Source of the DNA: Gnetum montanum
Taxonomy: Eukaryota > Streptophyta > Gnetopsida > Gnetales > Gnetaceae
Reading direction: 5' to 3'
DNA: 55,785 bases
Assembly: GCA_015680685.1 (NCBI GenBank)
Contig: MNCI01004119.1
Location: 3,496 to 59,280, forward strand
The notes under the pieces: model-generated
The model's database searches: none
The model's input: the letters and a program-made list of their open reading frames with translations, nothing else
Told to the model about the DNA's origin: nothing
Position numbers and translations under genes: made by a program
Part shown: positions 11,372 through 20,480 of the stretch, in pieces
Position numbering within the stretch: position 1 is the stretch's first letter
Layout: every line of letters starts with the position of its first letter

Positions 11372-11652
11372 GTATGCTCTCAATCGTGGGGGGTGAGGTC
11401 TATTAAAATTAATTAATTACTTACAATTAAAATCAATAAAGACTTAACACCTCTTAAGGTAAGGAACAAAACAATAGTTTAACCTCCAACTCATGTCTTA
11501 TTGTTTTTGGTTCTAATGCATCAACTAATGCTCTGGGGAATTTAATGGGATGCATGTGCCAACACCATAACTTAGTCAAACTGAGAAGGTGTATGAGGGC
11601 CATTTTGAGCAACTTATGCACAATATTAATTAGTGGTTATGTTTGACTGCAG
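11372..11652 (+). other. Candidate spliced leader intron before the coiled-coil frame
   Basis: A donor-like AGAG|GTATGC lies at 11371/11372 and an acceptor-like TGACTGCAG ends at 11652, directly before an ATG at 11653 that is in frame with the downstream protein. That suggests a spliced 5' leader. No transcript evidence is available here. Confidence 0.35.
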
Positions 11653-14508
11653 ATGCCACCGAAACCAAGGCATCCAAGGGGAGAAGGACCGTCACAACCA
11701 AGGGACAAGCAACCATGAACAGGAAGAGGATGAGGTATGTAGCACCTAGAGCACATGGAGGGCTCCCATGCAACTGGCCCCCTCTGCGAAGGGCCTAATG
11801 TGGAATTTGTTCATCAGATTCTTGAAGAGGAGATCCCCAATGAACAATCGCAAGGGGATGAGACTTCGACGATAGCGTCGTAGCTTGAGGTCACCTTGAC
11901 CCAGGCATGTCTCGATGGTATTAGGCCAAGGGAGGTGCAACGAATGGTCTTGCAAGAGTTAAACTTTGGACCATTCCTTGAGAATGCACCAGAAGAGGTG
12001 AGGCTCCAATTGCAAAACTCTCCTATGTGGCCAATCATCACATCCAGTGGTGAATGGTATTTAGGAGAGACTTACCTCTTCTAGACAAATCGGCAGTCGG
12101 GGTCCAGAGTAAGAATCAAAGACATCTATGTCTCTTACTCTGTGGAAGCGATCGCACAAGCTTTGGGGTTGCTTGAGATCGGAGCTAATGTGGCAAAGAT
12201 TTCTAAGCAAGAAGATCTTGAGGTAAAAGGGAAATGGATCAAGCGGTGCTATGGGGTGGATCGTAAAGAGTTCAGCACTTTGACCACTGCAGAGAGGGTA
12301 TATTCAAAGATTGTGTCTTACCACCTAAACCCAACGGTGAGACCCAACAAGATCACTGCCTTCTCCGCTCGTGCGTGTGCTACTCTAAGCGGAAAATTCC
12401 CAATGAGCCTTCTACAATTGTTCTTTGTAGAGATTGAGAAAAGATTCAGTAAAAGAAAACATGGAAGACAGGCTCTACTCTTTCCTTACTTAATCAGGAA
12501 ATTATGCAAATGAGCAGGGATAGCATGTTACGCCAACAATACACTTCGGCATGTCCTAATTACCTCATGACGAGAAATGATGAAAGATAGGACTCCAGCC
12601 ATCACACAAATTGAGGAAGAGCAGCAACCACCTCCACCTCCTGCGCAAACAATGAGGTCAAGTTCACAAACCATTGCAGAACATATACGTGAAATCCAAA
12701 AATTGCTTTTGAGCCAACAAGAGTAATCTAGAGGGACTAGTGAAGGAGAAGACCCTTCGGTCTGTTGCCCTATAATGAGCCACCTAGAGCAAGTGGCTCG
12801 ATCAGTAAGCCTGCTAGAAAGGGCAGGGCCAATGTTCTTTGTCGCCCGAACATAAGTACCTACAAGAACTGATCCTAGTGTCTGAAAAGTAACGGCATCC
12901 ACCTAACAGTTATTCCCTAAAACTTTAAGAAATGCTACTACTTTTTCAGTACGCTTGATGGATGGAGAGGGGGCGACAGTCCTGGTGATGCAGCACTAGG
13001 GACAGGAGATTGCAGCTGAAGTGGTTGCTGACACAATTACTACGACCCTCAATGCACCGGTGGCACCTGTACCGAATGTACATGGACTCGAAGATATACA
13101 GGCATTCACTAGGACTTCACGTAGCAGGATCAATGCAATCCAACATGAAGAACTGTTGGATCGACTAGTGGGAATCGGGCAACTGCTTCCGGATGTCTTT
13201 GATCTTCCGGATAACATCACTGCGACCCAATCGGAGTTGCTCTCGGCAAGGGGTAAGGGCCTCATCTTGGAAGGGCAACTTGAAGTTGCTCAAGCCAATT
13301 GTCAATGCTTGGCAATAGAAGTTACCCAATTAAGGGTCCAACTTGCTGATCCAGCTCTCCTCAACTGTGAACTCACCAGAGATGAAGCTTTCCCACAACT
13401 TCAAGTCAAACTCTAGATAGTTAAGGATGACTGAGAGTTGGCGATATTTGATAAGTCCTTGGCAGACGCTCGTGCATATCATCTAAACAAGGACTTGATA
13501 GAGGTTCGCCAGGACAATGTTAGGTTGACCATGGAAGTTCATCACCTGCGCAATGTTGGTGATGAAAATTAGCACATGAAAAGCTTTATCCACCAACAGC
13601 AGGAAGAGCTAGCCAGGGTGAACGTTGATGTGAGGAGGTTGACCACTGAAAATTGGAATCTATCTATGGAGAAGGTTCATGCCTTGTGATAGAAATCAGC
13701 CATCGAAATTGCCATTTGGAAAAGTGAAGCCCTTAAGTTCGAGAAAGTTAAAAATCATTACAGGGACCAAGTGGGATTACAGAAGGAAGTGAATGAAAAG
13801 CATATTCAAGTTGCCAAGGCCAAATTGAATCAAGCGCTCCAGTAGCTTCGAGAAGGAGGCGAGATGTGGCAACCCATCTTTGATGAGTTGAATGCCTACA
13901 ACTAGGCTAAAATCCGCCTCAAGGAACTGCAGATTGAAGAAATGACAGAGTACATGGAGTTGGTCAACCTTCGCTATGCAAACTTGGCTATGCTAATAGC
14001 TGGAAGACCACAGTCTAATTTAGAAAAGCAAGTGGCCACCTTGTATTCTTTATACAAGGGGGAGTTCCAAGTGAATAAAGTGACAAAACAAAAATTGGAA
14101 GCAGCAAATGCAGAACTCAAGGTTCTCCCCACGCATTTTGAAAGGCAATGTGAGGTTGCTGAGAACTTGGCTCGACGAATGAACGACTACCAACAGCTGC
14201 AAACATCAATTCGAGCATTTGACATCGAACAAAAATAGTTTGCGGCCTGGTTTGTCAATCTGAAAGAACTCTTCCCTGCACTTCCATGCCCTTGGGAGGT
14301 TCCAGTCCTGGCACACATTGGCAAAGCTACTTGGACAATGAATGATCCCAGAAGCAAGGAAGAGAAAATGAGGGCTCTCTTGGAGGCTTTCCAATTGCCT
14401 CCAAAAGTTGCAGTTGCTGCAGGGCAACCATCATCCATGCCACCACCGCCACATGCACCAGGGGTTGGTGAAGGTCCATCAGAACCACTGCCACCAGGGA
14501 TGGTGTGA
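11653..14508 (+). pseudogene. Element A post-pol ORF: plant-transposon-protein-like domain plus long coiled coil
   Basis: One reading frame of about 952 codons runs from the ATG to the TGA at 14506-14508. It has about twenty internal stops but no frameshift that I can see. Open pieces at 11896, 12142, 13021 and 13942 are all in this frame. Around 12230-12530 the pattern NPTVRPNKITAFSARA, then FPYLIRKLCK, resembles the 'putative plant transposon protein' domain found in Athila-type elements. From about 13090 to 14240 the protein is rich in Glu, Gln, Leu and Lys with heptad-like spacing, suggesting a coiled coil of several hundred residues. The end is Pro-rich. It sits where env-like frames lie in Athila elements, but I see no signal peptide or membrane anchor. 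The function is unknown. Confidence 0.6.
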
Positions 14509-14742
14509 TCTTCTCTAGCAATTTTTGCACCTTTGAGAACAACAGAGAATCTAGGATCGTTGGGGTGTTCAATTTTTTCTTTGAACACCACCATTTTTGT
14601 ATTTTGTCCCTCTCTGTACACTCGAGCACTTGGTGCATCAGTAAAATTGGTGTTGTGTCATGTGTGTCAAGTCATGTGTGTTGTAATAAGAATTTCATAC
14701 CTTCCAAATTGTAATGAAACTCGAGGAAGAGTTTTTACTCAG

Positions 14743-14753
14743 TCTTGGGGGTA
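14743..14753 (+). other. Polypurine tract of element A
   Basis: The G-rich stretch TCTTGGGGGTA lies immediately before the 3' LTR. Element B has the near-identical TTGTGGGGGTA before its own 3' LTR. Confidence 0.7.
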
Positions 14754-15645
14754 TGATGAAGTGCTAAATAGTTGATGCATCAACTAGGCTATGTATACGG
14801 GGCCACATCAACGCGGCCCTGTTGATGCATCTGTCCATGCGTCTACATGGCCCCGTTTACGCGGAGCCTATTCTAGCCTATAAATAAGTGTGCTTCCATC
14901 ACACTTAGGTACCTTTTCGGTAGTTGTAGCAAAGCTATTGCAGTTTGTCTCTGCGAGAGTTAGAATATTTCCCAAGTGCCCATAGCAGGTGTGAGAAAGG
15001 TGTCCGGCTCTTTATTTGAGCACTAATGTACCTGAGCCCATTGGTGTGAACAGCAATAAAGATGAGCTTCTCAAGCATTCCTTGCAGCAATTGGACTTAG
15101 TTAATTGAGCATTCAATAGTTTAATATTTTTATGCTTTAATAATTCCTTAAGTTTTCATTGTTATTGATTTAATCGTTATCGCTCTTTTATAGCTTGTAA
15201 AAACTATAAGTACGATAATCTCAAACATAAACCCAACACTTGGCAATTGAGTGACACTTAACGTCTGGAAGCCCAATAGTGGTTAGGGGATGCTCAGGAT
15301 GTGTACGGAAGATGGTATCGGATACTTATGCTAGGGAGAGTTAAGAGATAGATTAGGATAATTATAGATTACGTAATATCCCATTTCTTACATTTTATTC
15401 CAAGCATTACATCCTAGGAGATAAGTAAAAAAGCCATAAAAAACATTTACCTCAATCTCACTTAACCATCGCAATTAGAAACATCACAAGTGAGGTTGGG
15501 AAGATAACAATCGTTCTAACACAAGGTTTTGCTAGTTAGGGTATTGGTGTATACAAAGTGCTTGCAGTCTATGGAATTCGACCGAGTCATGTGTGAATGC
15601 CTGTGATTTGCATGGTTGGGCGTAGGGGTACCTCGTCGTTCATCA
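14754..15645 (+). repeat. Element A 3' LTR
   Basis: An 892-bp LTR homologous to 2249-3174, with TATAAATA at 14879-14886 and AATAAA at 15055-15060. It is followed directly by the GTCAA duplication. The U3 palindrome seen in the 5' LTR is eroded here by transitions. Confidence 0.92.
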
Positions 15646-16847
15646 GTCAAGTACCTTACATCTCGATCTTTGCAATCCCTTCTCATCCCATTATTCACGT
15701 CACTACTACATGCGATTATGAGCCTTTTGGTTTTGTGTAGTATAGTGCAACATCCTAGCCACGGTGGTTGTGTGTTGTTTGGAATAAAGGCATGGCCTAC
15801 ATTTAACTTCTCCAATGCCCATGAACATCTATAAAAATGGTTATACAAGGACATTATGACAAGAGCCTACTTTGGGGAGGACCCATTTGCATAACTTTTG
15901 TTGATCATGGCTTTGATCTAACCTTCACATCTTCCAGAACATCAATGATAGTTTCTCTAAATTTATGCATAATTTTGGAACTACTTCTCATTCCTTTCAA
16001 CTACTTTTTTACTTTTTCCTACCCTTCTATTAAAATATCCTTCAAGTTCAATATTTCTTGGCCATCTTCTGAATCAAACCTTTGGTTTTAATTATTTGAA
16101 AACTTGTGTGCTTCCAAAGTTACACTTATTAGTCATGGGGGCTAGGGATGCTTGCTTTGAAATTTTTCTAACATCCTATTTTCGAACATCATGGTAACTA
16201 ATAGTAATTGATCAAAATAATGTGAACAGCTTGATGATTTTAGTTACCTCATAGCCTTGGGCATAGTATGTTGTCATCACCTTGTGCTTAAACAAAAACT
16301 AAGGGATTCAAAAAGGGTTAATTATTAAGGAAATTTTATCAAAACTAATGTTGATCCTTTGGCAACTACAGATGATGCTAAAAGAAATGCCTAAGGAAGA
16401 AGGTCTTTTGTCAGGCATGAAAACAAAGCCAAGAGGGGGACAACAAAGGATATGCCCATGGACAAATCATAGCACATATAAGATAGCAACTCAAACTTCG
16501 CATGTTTACTAGATCCATGGGACGATGACAAGAAATTTTAGTCCATTCTTCAAGAATGTTTTACATAACCAAAGAAGCATTGACATAACAATCAAGACAA
16601 CAAGAAGAATCATCTTTAGTAGATTTTTAAAGACCTCTACAAATTTTGTAATCTTTAATGTCTGTTTAGTTTTTTTATCACTTTGTTATTTTGTATGCAT
16701 CCACTTGAATAAAATTTTATAATATGACACTCAAAGTCAATTAGTAGTTGGTGTCAATCAATAATTCCATCATTTTCAATTTTTTGTAAGGGACTTGTTC
16801 CTCCTTTTGTTCACTTGAGGACAAGTTTTCATTCAGTTGTGGGGGTA
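15646..16847 (+). mobile_element. Element B, right internal part
   Basis: Continuation of the element interrupted by A. There is no recognised coding domain. A TTAGTCATGGGGG motif recurs near 16129. The segment ends in a polypurine stretch TTGTGGGGGTA at 16837-16847, directly before the LTR. Short frames at 15837-16091 and 16525-16722 have no family signal. Confidence 0.65.
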
Positions 16848-17991
16848 TGATGAATTGTATTTTGTCTAGCTTTGATATTGGATATTTGATATCGAAGCCC
16901 ACCTAATATCAGGGGCTCAAAGGCAATGTCGAATATCCCATGTCGCGAGATATGTGCTGGCCTATAAATATAGCACTTGGGCACACGGTTTGGGCATATG
17001 TTTTGTCAATAGAGTAGCTGAACTCTTGTAGTTTTATTCCGTAGTCTTAGAAAACAGTTAATGAGTGCTCGCAGTGTGGATCTGAGTCAGTTGTACGATG
17101 TTTTATTCGAGTGGTAATGTACTTGGACACATTCCATGAATGGTAATAAGATCAGGATTAATTCTTATTCATTGCAACACTTTGACTTAGATTAGATTTA
17201 CTTTCTATGCAATTCACTTTTCATGTACTTAGTTAATATTTACGTTTCCATGTATATTAATGAATTCACAAAATGAGCATGACCAGTTTCAAGTGTAAAC
17301 ATGTATTCACTTCGTAATCCCAGTAGTGTTATTGCTTGGTTCGCCTGTGGTGTCCGAAATCGTCGGTGCAAGGCTGGAACGTTACGAGCACCGAAAGATC
17401 CATAGACAAGAACAGTCGACCCTGCCTCCGCTTGAGGGCAAGCTGGAACGGACGAAGGCAGAGTGCCTTGGATGGTCCGCATGCGGATCAAACAAGGGCT
17501 TCCCCAACGTTTGCCACTACAACACGTTGGGTTATACGTAAACAATGCACATTAAATGTAAACCGTAAACAAGCACGATAATGTAAATGAGCCTATACAC
17601 GTAAACTGAAAAACAAAGAAAACTGCAATAAATCTGTGCAAAATGTAAACTGTTTTGTATTGAAAATTGATTACAGAGTGCACCGGTCCAAACGCAGTTG
17701 TGGATTGATCACAAGGCAGCTATTTAGCCCCGATGGGTGAAGATTATGAGGGCAACTGCCGGGAATTTCTGCAGGCACAGCGTGCAGGATGTATGCCTAG
17801 CGTGTCAGGTTTTTGTCCCCTTTTCCTTTCTCCCGATTTGTTTAAAATTGCCGATCTCCTCCTCTGGTGCTGTGGAAACTTTGGGCTTTTATACAGGTTT
17901 TGACATTAGGTTCAGGTTGGGTGACACGTGATGCGTTGACCGGGTGCAAAAGAATGAAATTTACAAGTGTATAGTATGTTACATCCGCTAG

Positions 17992-18160
17992 GCGTATACG
18001 CTGAGTGTATACGCTGTATCTGGTGGGCGTAAATGCTCTGGGCGTATATGTAGGACGTATACACTGGGAGTGCAGGGTATATACGCTGGGCGTATACGCC
18101 TGATGTGTTGAGCGTATACGCTGGGCGTATATGCTGGGCGTATACGCTGTGGATGCTGAG
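17992..18160. repeat. Array of GCGTATACGC palindromes
   Basis: The 10-bp perfect palindrome GCGTATACGC occurs exactly at 17992, 18090, 18112 and 18138. Diverged copies (GCGTATATGC, GTGTATACGC) lie between, many followed by TGG in 13-bp steps. The array lies about 100-270 bp upstream of the minus-strand TATA box of insertion C. Confidence 0.8.
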
Positions 18161-18250
18161 TGTACAGGATGCCGACGTAAATGTACAGGATGCCAGCGTA
18201 AGCCAAAAATGTACCCAGCGTATACACATGAAAATGCTTCATTTTAAGGT

Positions 18251-18608
18251 CAAAAATTGATTTTTGGGTGCCTAAGAGCTACTGGGAACCTTGGGAAAGG
18301 TTCTGGGGGTCTGGATGCTCGATTTTGGCACGTTTTGACTCATTTCTGGGGCCCGAAAGTCTGTCTACGCTGGCTGCACCCCAACGTATACGCTGGGCGT
18401 ACAGGAATGGAAGACCATCATTTGGAGCCCAAAATTTGATTTTCAAATGCCTGAGACCTACTGGGAACCTTGGGGAAGGTCCTGGGGGGTCCAAACGCTC
18501 TACTTTAGCATGTTTTGATGAGTTTTTGAGCCCCGAAAGTTGCTGTACGCTAGGCCTTACGTTGGGCATGTGTAGGCCAGTGTACAGGATGCATACTTAG
18601 TGAAAACC
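18251..18608. repeat. Imperfect tandem duplication, period about 179 bp
   Basis: Blocks containing CTACTGGGAACCTTGGG at 18279 and 18458 align through CCCGAAAGT and TACGCT. The second is diverged. A weaker third copy may follow. All lie within insertion C. Confidence 0.7.
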
Positions 18609-19201
18609 AAGTATTTTGAGCTCAAGATTTGCCAAGTTTGATGCCGGATGTCATCGTAGTCTTCTGTGGGTCCCAGGGAACTTTTACTTGCTTGCTTTGA
18701 CTTCGTTTGAGGCTATTTTTGAGGCTTTCAAGCTTGGTCATGCTGAGGACCAACATGACTTAGCTTAATTTCTGTCTACAAGTGTTAGCCAAAATTTTTT
18801 GTGGTGTTTCATCGCCCAATAACATAGCATTTGGTAATCCCAATAGTGGTTACATGGGTTTAGGACGTGTATGGCAAGCTGGGAATGGACACTCATCACC
18901 TGTAGGCTAGTTTAGACTTTACTTTCTATTGTTAATTAGTTTAAATAATTTATTTATTTATTATCGTTAGGAGTAACATAAGGTCAAAACAACATTAAGA
19001 ATCATATGCCTCGCTTTGGACATAACCACAAGTGACAAAGCTACCACTTGTCCAAGTGGGAAGACATCGAACTACGATCAAGGCATAATGATTTAGATGC
19101 CACAACTAGTCCCATCCACAGAATTCGACCGAATTGTACGTGAATGCTTGTGATTCATATGGTTGGGCATAAGGGGTACCTCACCGCTCATCATTTATCT
19201 A

Positions 19202-19327
19202 CTTGTATAATACACCTTTGTTTTAGTAAAAGTCTTGAAAATTGAAAAGAGGGCAAATCCTAATACACTTGAGGTATTATTATCTTCTTCTATAATAAAC
19301 CTTTGTTTTAGTAAATGTCTTGAAAAT
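19202..19327. repeat. Two 41-bp near-identical direct copies, 85 bp apart
   Basis: Units at 19202-19242 and 19287-19327 share CCTTTGTTTTAGTAAA and TCTTGAAAAT. They mark the start of the VIPP1 upstream region. Confidence 0.75.
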
Positions 19328-19599
19328 AATGTGTTCAAAGCACTTTATTATATAGTTTACTTATTGCAGCTTAAGTAAGGACCATTATTTGTAATGATAG
19401 TAAGGTGCTTCTATCTTTGGTCGTAAAGCCTAAGTTCAAATTTGAGTGTGGTTACTTAAAAATAGATTTGAGTTTTTACGACCTACTTAGCATGATGATG
19501 ATCATTTAACTTCTTGCAACTTAAGTAACTATTTTTCTACATCATTAAAAAAAAATGATTGCAAAGGCTACCTCATTGCAACTTAAAATGGTAACAATG

Positions 19600-19830
19600 G
19601 GGTCTTAGCCTAATGGTAAGACTCTTGATTTTGTAATGCAAGTTATGGATTTGATTATGTTAGATAATACTAAGTTATAAAATTCTAATTAAAATATATG
19701 TCTTAGGGTAACTTTAAAAAATACTAACTTAAAATAGTGGTAAAATTCTTGATTTGGAAGTTCTAAGTTATAGGTTTTGACCTTGTTAGCAATGCTGAAT
19801 TGTAAAGTTGTAAGTTTTAATTTAACTATA
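19600..19830 (+). repeat. tRNA-like SINE fragments upstream of VIPP1
   Basis: CTTAGCCTAATGGTAAGACTC near 19606 looks like a box A and is followed by a weak box B. A second diverged unit starts near 19737 (AGTGGTAAAATTC ... TAGGTTTTGACC). The layout matches a clearer copy at 22146. These are short and decayed. Confidence 0.4.
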
Positions 19831-19949
19831 TATCTTAAGAGTAAATGTTATTAAGCAAAATTTTAGATTTCAAGGCCTCCTCTCCCTCACCCCCACAGTT
19901 CTAGTTACATATAACCAAATAGTTTCTTTCACCCTTCGATCTTTCATGC

Positions 19950-20480
19950 TATAAAAGCAAACCGTGTAATGAAATTATCTCGTTATAATTTTGTGAATAA
20001 TCATATAATTAATATTTCGCACTTTATCCTATGCAATGGAGCTTTACATAACCTGCTATAAGATTTCATCGACTTCATGACAACAAATTGACCGGAGGTG
20101 AACCCAGCAAGAACGGTTTTGTTAGAGAGAATTATGTGATAAGGATTTCACGAAGCTAATTCGTGGCGAGAAAAGCCTGTTCTAAAAACTGGGATCGAAG
20201 ATGATAGCCATGGCCACTCGCTGATGTATATGTGTCTGTTGAATTTTACGGAAAGAATCGGGGATCTGCGAGAAGAAAAACAGGCGAGAAATTGTCGCAC
20301 ACAGTCCTAAACTTAGGTTGGGCAATTCGCAAGCCACCACAAGGTTTGATTCACTTGCGGATTCGGCCACTCGAAGCAATTTATCGAATTTCCCATTCCA
20401 TTTCATTTAAACGGAAGTCTGGATTGAGAGAGAGAAAAAGAGAGAGAGAGAGCAGAGCATACCCAAAAGGGAAAGCAAGC
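19950..20480 (+). promoter_or_regulatory. VIPP1 promoter and 5' UTR region
   Basis: A TATA-like TATAAAAG starts at 19950, 531 bp before the chosen ATG. A GA-rich tract at 20425-20453, typical of plant 5' leaders, lies just before the start. The transcription start is not fixed by the sequence. Confidence 0.4.

Larger units (their letters stand above)
2249..15645 (+). mobile_element. Element A: complete Athila-like Ty3/gypsy LTR retrotransposon, decayed
   Basis: A 13.4-kb element with two related LTRs (2249-3174 and 14754-15645), both TGATGA...TCA-type, flanked by a perfect 5-bp target duplication GTCAA (2244-2248 and 15646-15650). Internal order is primer site, gag, protease, RT, RNase H, integrase, a long non-pol region, a coiled-coil frame, then a G-rich polypurine stretch. 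The domain order (integrase last in pol), the tRNA-Asp-type primer site and the extra 3' frame fit the Athila branch of Ty3/gypsy. All coding parts carry stops, and gag, protease and pol also carry frameshifts, so it cannot be autonomous now. It lies inside element B. Confidence 0.93.
17327..18824 (-). mobile_element. Insertion C: probable solo LTR, minus orientation
   Basis: A 1498-bp segment bounded by TGTTATTG and CAATAACA that breaks LTR B between words contiguous in the related LTR of D. A TATA box on the minus strand (TATAAAAG, complement at 17886-17893) puts U3 on the high-coordinate side. Base composition is more GC-rich and CpG-rich than the host LTR. Only TAG is shared at both borders, so the target duplication is unclear. 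A non-LTR origin with 8-bp inverted ends cannot be excluded. Confidence 0.6.
16848..19193 (+). repeat. Element B 3' LTR, interrupted by insertion C
   Basis: Starts TGATGAATTG after the polypurine stretch. It ends GGGGTACCTCACCGCTCATCA, the same ending as the LTRs of A and D. TATAAATA lies at 16963-16970. Removing the 1498-bp insertion C leaves about 848 bp, the expected size for this LTR group. The words GGTAATCCCAATAGTGG and GGTTGGGCATA near the end are shared with A and D. The base after the LTR is 19194; the left partner of the target duplication is off-window. Confidence 0.8.

Noticed and set aside
10927-11406. Three overlapping + frames of 76-159 codons
   Set aside because: They overlap in different frames, are pyrimidine-driven (Phe/Leu/Ser-rich) and match no family; the promoter/leader reading fits better.
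17912-18569. Minus- and plus-strand frames rich in Tyr-Thr and Ser-Val-Tyr-Ala repeats
   Set aside because: Artefacts of the GCGTATACGC array; several frames are open at once and none has a family match.
17321-18829. Five-bp target duplication for insertion C
   Set aside because: Only TAG is shared at the two borders (AGTAG left, TAGCA right); I therefore do not claim a duplication.
20232-20480. In-frame upstream extension of VIPP1 exon 1 (83 codons from ATG 20232)
   Set aside because: It would place acidic and mixed sequence and a GA-repeat-coded Arg/Glu run before an ideal transit peptide; the ATG at 20481 follows a typical GA-rich leader.
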